Shown here one piece after another: positions 22,715-28,939 of a stretch of DNA of 30,487 nt; the first letter of the stretch is position 1, and every line of letters starts with the position of its first letter. The notes under the pieces are model-generated. The model did not search any database. It was given only the letters and a program-made list of their open reading frames with translations, and was not told the DNA's origin. The stretch covers positions 1 through 30,487 of the IMG/VR virus record IMGVR_UViG_3300032331_000051; one strand, written 5' to 3'. Both the position numbers and the translations under genes were made by a program. The DNA comes from a virus.

Positions 22715-22865
22715 CCTAAGCGGGTGCGGGTATCAGGGGTACACGCGCTACCCTTGTCAAGAGTTTGTGAATTGGGAGAAAGCAGAATGTGTGCCACCTC
22801 AATGCGAAGCAGTTGGACAGTGCACAAAGGATCTATTGCCTAATGTGGAGACTCAAAGTGGCTAG
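22680..22865 (+). CDS. Small phage lipoprotein
   Basis: A 61-residue protein with a signal peptide ending in the lipobox LSGC (cysteine at residue 16), so it should be anchored in the outer face of the membrane after cleavage. The mature part has five further Cys and the pattern GYQGYTRYPCQEF, CVPPQCEAVGQC, TKDLL, which I recognise from many aquatic phages. The ATG lies within the preceding gene after AGGG; the overlap is 35 nt. Role unknown: lysis help or superinfection exclusion are options. Confidence 0.75.
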   Translation: MKFIACCLIALSLSGCGYQGYTRYPCQEFVNWEKAECVPPQCEAVGQCTKDLLPNVETQSG

Positions 22866-23136
22866 ACGTAGATACAGCCCTGAAGAATTGCACGCGCGGT
22901 TGATTGTTGTCATTGGCATTATCTTGGCGCTGGTTTTTTCAGGATCAGTTTTTGCCATGCTGTACGCGCTGGTATTTGTGACTCAACCTATGTCGCAAGC
23001 GCCTAATGACGCTGCTTTCATAGACCTTGTATCAACTTTGTGCGTATTTCTTACTGGTACGCTATCAGGCATACTTTCTGCCAATGGCTTAAAGTCCAAG
23101 CCAAAACCGATTGAAGAGAAGGAAGGCGACAAATGA
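22858..23136 (+). CDS. Putative holin (two transmembrane segments)
   Basis: A 92-residue protein with two hydrophobic segments, about residues 14-42 and 55-76, a basic start (ARRRY) and a charged end (KPKPIEEKEGDK). This is the layout of small two-segment holins. It overlaps the endolysin gene by 4 nt, and this location makes it the best holin candidate. GTG 22858 was chosen since GGAG (22847-22850) precedes it at 7 nt; ATG 22843 is an alternative. Confidence 0.75.
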   Translation: MARRRYSPEELHARLIVVIGIILALVFSGSVFAMLYALVFVTQPMSQAPNDAAFIDLVSTLCVFLTGTLSGILSANGLKSKPKPIEEKEGDK

Positions 23137-23585
23137 TTGTCATTGACGCAGCCAAAAATGAATTGAATTATCAAGAGACAGGCAACAACGATACCAAGTA
23201 CGGGAAATGGTACGGGTTGAACAACCAACCATGGTGCGCAATGTTTGTGTCGTGGTGCTTTGCTGAGGCAAACCTGTCCCACCTAATTGCAGCGCAAACC
23301 AAAAAGGGATTTGCCTCATGCGACGCTGGGCTGAAGTGGTTTGCCAAAAAGGGCAAGATTGTTCCAGTAGGTCAGGCTCAGCCTGGTGACATAGCATTTT
23401 TTCAGTTTGACGCTGACGCACAGGCAGATCACGTTGGCATCGTAGTCAAAAATGACGGCAAAAAGTTCCTGTGGTGCATTGAAGGCAATACTTCAGGCGA
23501 CACCAAAGGATCTCAATCAAACGGGGACGGCGTGTACACAAAAAAACGCGCTTACTCACTAATCATGGGCGTTGCACGTCCATAA
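23133..23585 (+). CDS. Endolysin, CHAP domain
   Basis: A 150-residue peptidoglycan hydrolase. Catalytic C35 lies in QPWCAMFVSWC, H100 in ADHVGIV, and E117 in IEGNTSG, as in CHAP cysteine amidases/endopeptidases. PGDIAFF before the histidine is also typical. There is no separate cell-wall binding domain, and no signal peptide, so export needs the holin. The single-domain form is short for an actinophage, whose lysins often have two or three domains. Confidence 0.88.
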   Translation: MIVIDAAKNELNYQETGNNDTKYGKWYGLNNQPWCAMFVSWCFAEANLSHLIAAQTKKGFASCDAGLKWFAKKGKIVPVGQAQPGDIAFFQFDADAQADHVGIVVKNDGKKFLWCIEGNTSGDTKGSQSNGDGVYTKKRAYSLIMGVARP

Positions 23586-23594
23586 GGGGGAACA

Positions 23595-23831
23595 ATGGAA
23601 CAAAAGCACATTGACATGATCAAATCTGCACTACGCCACTTTGCTATCACTGCTGGCGCGCTATACGCAGCAGGAGTGCAGGATCTCAGCGCGCTAACGT
23701 TTGCCACAGCAGCAGCAGTAGTTGGTCCAGCCATACGCGGTATTGACAAGACTGATCCTGCGTTTGGTTTGATCGCTGAGGCAGTAACCGCAAAGATCAA
23801 CAAGGTGGCTAAGGCAAGCAAAAAGAAGTAG
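23595..23831 (+). CDS. Small membrane-associated protein (holin-like)
   Basis: A 78-residue protein with a hydrophobic part at about residues 16-46 (two short helices, LYAAGVQDLSALTFATAAAV) and a lysine-rich tail. The pattern GPAIRGIDKTDPAFG resembles small proteins in aquatic phages that are annotated as holins or given no function. It closes the lysis cassette and is followed by the terminator. Confidence 0.65.
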   Translation: MEQKHIDMIKSALRHFAITAGALYAAGVQDLSALTFATAAAVVGPAIRGIDKTDPAFGLIAEAVTAKINKVAKASKKK

Positions 23832-23838
23832 CACAAAC

Positions 23839-23883
23839 AGATCCAACCGTCAGCGTGTCTTGTGTTGGCGGTTGGATCTTTTT
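23839..23883 (+). terminator. Strong intrinsic terminator closing the late operon
   Basis: AGATCCAACCGTCAGC (23839-23854) pairs with GTTGGCGGTTGGATCT (23864-23879), 16 pairs with two G-U, followed by a run of T to 23883. The 9-nt loop and T-run fit an intrinsic terminator for rightward transcription. Confidence 0.92.
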
Positions 23884-23916
23884 ACGTTACCCTTTTGTTG
23901 GAGAGGCAAAACCCCT

Positions 23917-24141
23917 ATGACGCTTAAAGATAGATTTGAAAAAGAGTCAATCAAACCACCTTGCGCTTATATGCTTATGGTCAATGCTATGCCTGAAGCA
24001 GATCAAAAAGTGCTCGCACAGGCTTGGGCAAACGGAACTTCACAACGAACAATCTTGCGAGTGTTGCGCGCTGAAGGATACAAAACAAGCAATGAAGCAA
24101 TCATGGCTCACAGATCAGGCGCGTGTAAATGTCCAAAGTAA
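23917..24141 (+). CDS. Small helix-turn-helix-like protein
   Basis: A 74-residue protein at the start of the early side. Residues 30-65 (LAQAWANGTSQRTILRVLRA) could form a helix-turn-helix. It has a C-terminal CKCPK, and C16. GGAGAGG (23900-23906) precedes the ATG at 10 nt. No specific function can be assigned. Confidence 0.65.
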   Translation: MTLKDRFEKESIKPPCAYMLMVNAMPEADQKVLAQAWANGTSQRTILRVLRAEGYKTSNEAIMAHRSGACKCPK

Positions 24142-24383
24142 ATGATGTGTTAAATAACAGGCAAATTGAATACGGATCTGCTCACACTAACTTTGCACAA
24201 GTGGGTAGGGGGTGGGGTGCTTTACTAGGAATTGACGACATACCTGCTTGGCAAGTTGCTTTGATGATGGATTTTTTTAAATCAGTGCGTTGTTCAGTCA
24301 ATCCTGCGCATGAAGATAGTTGGATAGACAAACAGGGCTACACGCAACACGGATTAGAGATTGCAATGACAGATGAGCCTTGA
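24129..24383 (+). CDS. DUF6378-like phage protein
   Basis: An 84-residue protein with IEYGSAHTNFAQVGRGWGAL, VALMMDFFKSVRC, NPAHEDSWIDKQGYTQHG, which is the pattern of small phage proteins of the DUF6378 family, found in many tailed phages without known biochemical role. It overlaps its left neighbour by 13 nt and its right neighbour by 11 nt. Confidence 0.8.
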   Translation: MSKVNDVLNNRQIEYGSAHTNFAQVGRGWGALLGIDDIPAWQVALMMDFFKSVRCSVNPAHEDSWIDKQGYTQHGLEIAMTDEP

Positions 24384-25407
24384 AGATCAGTTTAAGAATT
24401 TACCTGACGAAATTGAAAGCACTGACGTAAAAGAGTTGCGTCAAGCGCTCATGCGGTTGCAGAAACAATTGCGTCAATCCAAAGAGCGCACCCAAGATCT
24501 AGTTGAAGCATCACACCAAGCAGCCTATGACGCAATGCTGACAATGGGCAAGATCGAACCCGTCACAACACCCACTATTGATAAACGCAAAACCAAAGGT
24601 GAAGTGGCGTTGTGGCACATGACGGATTGGCAAGGCGCAAAACGCACCACCTCATACAACAGTGAGATTATGCGCAAGCGCGTGTTGGAGTTTTGCAAAA
24701 AGGCAGTGCGCATTACCGAGATCCAAAGAGCAGATCACCCTGTCAAAGAAGTAACAATCTGTTTTGGCGGGGACATGGTTGAGGGTTTGTTTAACTTTCC
24801 TACCCAAGCATTTGAGGTAGATGCCACGTTGTTTGAGCAATACGTCAATGTATCCAGATTGTGCGTTGATGTTGTGCGGTATGCGTTGTCAAATTACGAG
24901 AAGGTCACTGTTATTGCAGAGTGGGGTAATCATGGGCGCATTGGATCAAAGCGCGACAACGTGCCACGCTCAGACAACTTTGACCGTATGTGCTATGAAC
25001 TTGCCCGTCAGTTGCTTCAGGGGGAGAAGCGACTGACGTGGCAAGACTGTCCAGAGGACATACAGCGCGTTGAAATTGGCAACTATCGGGCTTTGCTTAT
25101 TCATGGAGATGAGGTAGGTAGAAATGGATTTGCTTCACCAGGTGCAATCGTTCAGCACGCAAACAAGTGGCGCTCAGGATCTTATCCATGGGACTTCAGA
25201 GATGTTTACATTGGTCACTACCACACGCACTCAGAATGGGCAATGGCAAACGGTCAAGGTAGTGTCTATCAAACAGGTAGTACGGAAAGTGACAATAGAT
25301 ACGCGGGTGTAATGCTTGCGGCAAGCGCAACACCGTCTCAGCGATTACATTTCATTGACCCAGTTAAAGGCAGAGTGACGGCAGTGTATAAAGTATGGCT
25401 GGATTGA
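24373..25407 (+). CDS. Calcineurin-like metallophosphoesterase
   Basis: A 344-residue protein. After a coiled-coil N-terminus (about residues 15-55) the five motifs of the superfamily are in order: D85 (HMTDWQ), G133-D134 (GGDMVEG), G185-N186-H187, H244-G245-D246 and G281-H-Y-H284. These bind two metal ions. Phage members are DNA nucleases or phosphatases; the nearby recombination genes make a DNA substrate plausible. Substrate cannot be assigned from the sequence. Confidence 0.88.
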   Translation: MSLEDQFKNLPDEIESTDVKELRQALMRLQKQLRQSKERTQDLVEASHQAAYDAMLTMGKIEPVTTPTIDKRKTKGEVALWHMTDWQGAKRTTSYNSEIMRKRVLEFCKKAVRITEIQRADHPVKEVTICFGGDMVEGLFNFPTQAFEVDATLFEQYVNVSRLCVDVVRYALSNYEKVTVIAEWGNHGRIGSKRDNVPRSDNFDRMCYELARQLLQGEKRLTWQDCPEDIQRVEIGNYRALLIHGDEVGRNGFASPGAIVQHANKWRSGSYPWDFRDVYIGHYHTHSEWAMANGQGSVYQTGSTESDNRYAGVMLAASATPSQRLHFIDPVKGRVTAVYKVWLD

Positions 25408-25559
25408 TTTGTTACCACGTGTACAAAATAATAAACAAAGAAATTTGCACAAACTGCAATCAACCAACCCATGAAACAAATTGGGCTGAAGTAAATCTCA
25501 AACACAAAGAATGGATTGAAAGCGGTCAAGCCACTCCACAAGGCTGGAGTTCTATCTAA
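25395..25559 (+). CDS. Small CxxC protein
   Basis: A 54-residue frame starting ATG 25395 inside the end of the phosphoesterase gene and ending TAA 25557-25559. It has ICTNCNQPTH, a possible half zinc site, and NWAEVNLKHKEWIESG, a helical segment. It is shorter than usual gene-finding cut-offs. Its stop overlaps that of the opposing gene. Confidence 0.55.
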   Translation: MAGLICYHVYKIINKEICTNCNQPTHETNWAEVNLKHKEWIESGQATPQGWSSI

Positions 25560-25783
25560 TCTTCATCGTCATCGTCACCGTCAAAAATAAACGGATCTGT
25601 TGAGCGAATGTCTATGCCAACCTCTTTGCAGTGATTGAGTGAAGCAATAAATAAATCTAATGCGCGGTTACTGAGATCTGTCAATTGATCTGGGTACGAC
25701 GACTCATGCTCAACTTCAACCCACAATTGGTGCAGGCTGATAACTATCTTGCCGCCAGGCGGGGTGTCGGGTGTCTTAGCCAT
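25556..25783 (-). CDS. Small acidic protein on the opposite strand
   Basis: The only leftward gene I can support: 75 residues from ATG 25783, with helix LTDLSNRALDLFIASLNHCKEVGID and a C-terminus of seven acidic residues (DGDDDDED). No good ribosome binding site is visible. The frame stays open upstream to 25912, but that part overlaps the divergent control region and looks less protein-like. It could be a regulator, or a DNA-mimic-like protein judged from the acidic tail; that is only a suggestion. Confidence 0.55.
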   Translation of the reverse strand: MAKTPDTPPGGKIVISLHQLWVEVEHESSYPDQLTDLSNRALDLFIASLNHCKEVGIDIRSTDPFIFDGDDDDED

Positions 25784-25912
25784 ACCAGTAGTTTGCCATT
25801 GGTTACAAAAAAAATCACGCGACGCGCCAGGTTCAATCCCTGACTTTTGTAATTTGTGGCTCATAATTATCGGGACAGAGCAGACAATGCTCCCCAAATG
25901 AAAGGTAAGCAC
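25784..25912. promoter_or_regulatory. Divergent intergenic region with putative rightward promoter
   Basis: About 130 nt between the leftward gene and the annealing-protein gene. CTGACT (25840-25845) and CATAAT (25862-25867), 16 nt apart, look like a -35/-10 pair for rightward transcription. The region also holds TTACAAAA (25803-25810) and TTTTGTAA (25845-25852) as an inverted repeat around GGTTCAATCCC. Confidence 0.4.
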
Positions 25913-26476
25913 ATGGCAGGTAAGTTTGATCTTGACGCGTACGAGACGGTTGAAGTTAGATTACGCAGGCTATACGCCAAATTTCCAGAAGCCAGAGTAT
26001 TGACAGATCTGGTTTTTCACGATGAACGCAGGTTTATTGTCAAGGCTGAGATCTATCTTGACCGAGACGACATGACGGCAGTTGCTAGCGGATACGCTGA
26101 AGAGATTGTTGGCGCGTCGCCTGTGAACCGCACCTCAGCCCTAGAAAATGGAGAGACCAGCGCAATTGGGCGCGCAATCAGCAACTCAGTGCTTTGTTTG
26201 GAGGCTTCAGAAGGTAAGCGCCCAAGCAGATCTGAAATGGAGAAGGTTGAGCGATACAGCAAAGAGCCACGCATGGCGGTTGTGAAAGAAAAGCAGTGGA
26301 CACCTGCTGACGAGAGACAAGCGCTATTGGCAATTGAGGCTGCAAACCTTAGCGTGAGCGTAGATGAATTGAAAGCAATTTGGGAAGCAAACAAGGACAT
26401 TGCAGACCTTGAAATTGCTGGCATGACCTTGAAATCAAAGGTCAATCAAAAAAAGGCTGAGTTTGACGGTGAGTAA
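25913..26476 (+). CDS. Putative single-strand annealing / ssDNA-binding recombination protein
   Basis: A 187-residue protein. Residues 5-95 form an alpha/beta domain (TVEVRLRRLYAKFPEARVL, RRFIVKAEIYLD) that ends in SALENGETSAIGRAIS. The E-T-S-A-x-G-R-A motif is shared with phage annealing proteins of the Erf/Sak-like kind. The C-terminal part is a variable linker and a small helical domain. AAAGG (25901-25905) precedes ATG 25913. The Cas4-like nuclease and RusA downstream fit a recombination module. The family call is tentative. Confidence 0.5.
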   Translation: MAGKFDLDAYETVEVRLRRLYAKFPEARVLTDLVFHDERRFIVKAEIYLDRDDMTAVASGYAEEIVGASPVNRTSALENGETSAIGRAISNSVLCLEASEGKRPSRSEMEKVERYSKEPRMAVVKEKQWTPADERQALLAIEAANLSVSVDELKAIWEANKDIADLEIAGMTLKSKVNQKKAEFDGE

Positions 26477-26906
26477 CATTGAACTGCAACTACCGCTTAC
26501 TCCATACGCAGGCACTATGGGTTGGGACGGATCTGGGGCTACCAGCCTCAATCAATCACAAACCCTCAATCACGTCAGAGCGCAAGGTGAGCGCGGTTTA
26601 ACTTGGTTTGAGTTGGCTGAAATTATGAACTGGCACCACGGCACAGCATCAGGGCAATTATCGGTGTTGGACAAGGTTGGCTTGCTCAGACGCTTGAAAG
26701 AGAAGCGCGGTAGATCCTCAGTGTATGTGCTGGCGCAATACGTCAATGGGCGCGAGTTAGCCAAGCGCAGACAGAGCAAACTAACTTTGGTGATAGATCT
26801 GGCTGACGGGGTTGATCGCCAAACAATCATTGACTACCTTAACTGCGTTGCCCTATGCAAACTTGAAGAGGACAACAAAGAGATTATTGGTTGGGAGTGG
26901 AAATGA
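26469..26906 (+). CDS. Winged-helix DNA-binding protein
   Basis: About 145 residues. A winged helix is visible in LTWFELAEIMNWHHGTASGQ, LSVLDKVGLLRRL, RSSVYVLAQYV, typical of regulators with a MarR/ArsR-like fold. The rest is helical. I chose GTG 26469, which overlaps the preceding stop; a TTG at 26463 is closer to AAGG (26455-26458). A regulatory or replication-accessory role is likely; the target is unknown. Confidence 0.65.
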   Translation: MSNIELQLPLTPYAGTMGWDGSGATSLNQSQTLNHVRAQGERGLTWFELAEIMNWHHGTASGQLSVLDKVGLLRRLKEKRGRSSVYVLAQYVNGRELAKRRQSKLTLVIDLADGVDRQTIIDYLNCVALCKLEEDNKEIIGWEWK

Positions 26907-27103
26907 ACAAGATTGAATTGCTAAGCACAATGGCAAAAGTCAATGCAGCGCTGAACACAAACGATTATGGACAACTGGCGCTTGCGTTAGGCATGACAAA
27001 AGCAATGGTTGAAGAAATGACGTTGCAGGACATCATGGAAGCAATGACAGTACGCATGGCAGACCTCAATAGAGAATTGGAGAAAGTTTTACACAATGAG
27101 TAA
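26903..27103 (+). CDS. Small helical hypothetical protein
   Basis: A 66-residue, helical protein with ATGA overlap to its left neighbour. LALALGMTKAMVEEMTLQDIMEAM reads as two helices, in two pieces either side of VEE. No family is recognised. Placed in a row of small early genes. Confidence 0.65.
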   Translation: MNKIELLSTMAKVNAALNTNDYGQLALALGMTKAMVEEMTLQDIMEAMTVRMADLNRELEKVLHNE

Positions 27104-27350
27104 TCAAAAAAAATTCAAAGCACCGCAGGGCTGGGTGACAGCAGTTCACGTCAACGCTATTGGTATTACAGAGACAGCCAAGCGTTTGGACATTTTGCCT
27201 AGCAAATTGGCTCAGGCAATGGAAGAAACAGGTTTCCAAATGCTTCCTGACCCAATGGACATAAGCGCAGACACAGCAAAGGTAATGCTGATTGAAGAAA
27301 AGAAAACCAGTGGCGCACCTGATCTCCAAGTAGTTGAGGATCCAGCATGA
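27096..27350 (+). CDS. Small hypothetical protein
   Basis: An 84-residue protein overlapping its left neighbour by 8 nt and the right one by 4. The middle (VNAIGITETAKRLDILPSKL) could be a helix-turn-helix-like helix pair; the tail is acidic. Function unknown. Confidence 0.65.
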   Translation: MSNQKKFKAPQGWVTAVHVNAIGITETAKRLDILPSKLAQAMEETGFQMLPDPMDISADTAKVMLIEEKKTSGAPDLQVVEDPA

Positions 27351-27706
27351 GCCAAATAGTTACACCGCAGATGATTGAACAAAAACTGCGCGCACTTTCG
27401 CATGAGGTAGATCAGTCACACAAAGATCTTGCTGAGGCTGAACACCTTTATTACACAACCAAAGCCAAGTATGAATTGGCGTTGGCTCACGGGCGTTTGT
27501 CTTTTTCAGGCAAACAAGATACAAAACTTACTGTGTCAGACAAAGCAGACATGGCGCTGGTATCTACTGAGGATCTTCATTTGAAAATGGCGATTGCAGA
27601 AGCAACAGTACGCGCTGCAAGATCCAATGCTTCACGCATACGCACCCAAGTGGACATTGCTAGATCAGTTGGCACATCAGTGCGAACAAGTATGGAGTTG
27701 TCATGA
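27347..27706 (+). CDS. Coiled-coil hypothetical protein
   Basis: A 119-residue protein, nearly all helix: residues 5-50 and 75-115 form heptad-like runs (HKDLAEAEHLYYTTKAKYEL, and later RAARSNASRIRTQVDIA). Proteins of this type are common in actinophage early regions, without known role. It overlaps both neighbours by 4 nt. Confidence 0.65.
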   Translation: MSQIVTPQMIEQKLRALSHEVDQSHKDLAEAEHLYYTTKAKYELALAHGRLSFSGKQDTKLTVSDKADMALVSTEDLHLKMAIAEATVRAARSNASRIRTQVDIARSVGTSVRTSMELS

Positions 27707-27843
27707 CAGAGGAAAACGGATTTGCACAAACACCGCTAGGTCAATCTGTGTTTTTTGCCTACGTTGAGGCGTACGCCAAGAAGCACAACATCACAAGAGA
27801 AGAAGCAATTATTCAACTGAGCAATGGAGATACTGATGAGTGA
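27703..27843 (+). CDS. Very small hypothetical protein
   Basis: A 46-residue frame, ATG overlapping the preceding TGA (ATGA), with helices GQSVFFAYVEAYAKKHN and TREEAIIQLS. It ends overlapping the ATG of the next small gene. The tight coupling and protein-like sequence support it; function unknown. Confidence 0.6.
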   Translation: MTEENGFAQTPLGQSVFFAYVEAYAKKHNITREEAIIQLSNGDTDE

Positions 27844-27922
27844 GGGTGAGTGCAGCACGTGTGGATCTGCTTGCGAGATCTGCGCACTAACGCAAGAAGC
27901 AAATGAGGCAACTGATGATTGA
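27836..27922 (+). CDS. Cysteine-rich microprotein
   Basis: A 28-residue frame: ATG 27836 to TGA 27920-27922. It has CSTCGSACEIC, four cysteines in an 11-residue stretch, followed by an acidic tail, suggesting a metal-binding knuckle. It overlaps the genes on both sides (8 nt each side). The size makes it uncertain, but it fits the overlapping gene chain. Confidence 0.45.
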   Translation: MSEGECSTCGSACEICALTQEANEATDD

Positions 27923-28586
27923 TCTCAATGAGATGTTGGTCAAGTCTCTCAATGCCTTTGACGCAAGCAGATCACGCTCACTTCAAGTTGAGGTTGGTCC
28001 AAGCAGTATTGGTGGTTGTCGCAGGCGCGTGTGGCATGAGTTGAAACAAACGCCAGAGACCAACCCCAACACAGAGTCACTTGCTGCAATTCTTGGGACG
28101 TTTATTCACTCAGGAATTGAAAAGGCAATTAGGCGTGAGGATCCATTTGGTGACAACTTTATTATTGAGGGTGAGTTCAAGGCGGGTGATCTCAAAGGTC
28201 ACGTGGATCTATTTATCAAGGACATTGGCTTGGTAGTGGATTGGAAAACAACCAAGGTCAAATCATTGCGGTACTTCCCGTCACAACAACAACGCTGGCA
28301 AGTGCAGATTTATGGCTGGTTGCTTGAACAAAACGGTCACACGGTCAATGAGGTAGCGCTGGTTGCAATACCGCGTGACGGCGAAATGGCAGACATACGT
28401 GTTCATAAAGAAACTTACGACGCGCCAACAGCATTAGCGGGGATAGCGTGGCTTGAAGGGGTAAAGTCAATAATTGAAAACAATGAGCCAGCACCGTTGC
28501 CTGAAGAGTCACCATTCTTTTGCACCAAATACTGCTCGTATTACGATCAGACAGGAGAAGTGGGTTGCCCAAGTACGAAGAAGTGA
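27915..28586 (+). CDS. Cas4/RecB-like PD-(D/E)XK nuclease with Fe-S cysteines
   Basis: A 223-residue nuclease. H65 (LGTFIHSGIE), D98 (GHVDLF) and D109-x-K111 (VVDWKTTK) make up the RecB-type active site, followed by QVQIYGWLL as the QxxxY motif. C35 at the N-terminus, with C203, C207 and C218 near the C-terminus, matches the layout of 4Fe-4S Cas4/AddB nucleases. ATG 27915 is preceded by GAGG at 6 nt. Phage proteins of this type act as 5'-3' exonucleases feeding annealing proteins; there is no CRISPR array nearby. Confidence 0.85.
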   Translation: MIDLNEMLVKSLNAFDASRSRSLQVEVGPSSIGGCRRRVWHELKQTPETNPNTESLAAILGTFIHSGIEKAIRREDPFGDNFIIEGEFKAGDLKGHVDLFIKDIGLVVDWKTTKVKSLRYFPSQQQRWQVQIYGWLLEQNGHTVNEVALVAIPRDGEMADIRVHKETYDAPTALAGIAWLEGVKSIIENNEPAPLPEESPFFCTKYCSYYDQTGEVGCPSTKK

Positions 28587-28939
28587 ATTGGGAATTGGCT
28601 GAGTGTCGCGGTATGTACACCGATCTGTTCTACCGCGTTGAAGAGGAACGCAACGTTGACGCATACTTCTACATCAATGCGGTCAGAGAGGTATGCGCAC
28701 GTTGTCCTTTGTGGAAGCAGTGTTTCCAATACGCGTACGAAAATGAAAGATTTGGGGTGTGGGGTGGAATGACCTCACTTGAACGCGCGTCATTTGATAA
28801 GCCAGAGAAGTATCCAGTTCAAAGGCAACGGGCATTGAGATCTTTGTCTGACTTTGGAATAACTTTAGAAAACATTAGGAGTGCAATTGAGCATACGTCT
28901 CATGTCGGAAGTTTGGCTGACAAAACTACCGCTGACTGA
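28565..28939 (+). CDS. WhiB-family Fe-S transcription regulator
   Basis: A 124-residue protein. C14, C44, C47 and C53 (EC, then VCARCPLWKQC) are the four ligands of the WhiB 4Fe-4S cluster, followed by G64-V-W-G-G68, the typical turn. The C-terminus is basic and could bind DNA. TTG 28565 is preceded by GGAG (28554-28557) at 7 nt and overlaps the nuclease gene. WhiB proteins occur in Actinobacteria and their phages, so this is the main evidence for the host. Phage copies can repress host whiB genes, as shown for mycobacteriophage TM4 WhiBTM4. Confidence 0.93.
   Translation: MPKYEEVNWELAECRGMYTDLFYRVEEERNVDAYFYINAVREVCARCPLWKQCFQYAYENERFGVWGGMTSLERASFDKPEKYPVQRQRALRSLSDFGITLENIRSAIEHTSHVGSLADKTTAD

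Noticed and set aside
25803-25852. Possible tRNA gene because of GGTTCAATCCC
   Set aside because: Only a T-arm-like part is present; no D-arm or anticodon arm can be paired at the proper distances.
25784-25912. Extension of the leftward gene to a start at 25912 (118 residues)
   Set aside because: The extra part lies over the promoter and the T-arm-like sequence and reads GIEPGASR, a typical false translation of a reversed T-arm.
27915-28586. Cas4-like protein as part of a CRISPR system
   Set aside because: No repeats or other cas genes are present; phage exonucleases of this family are common in recombination modules.
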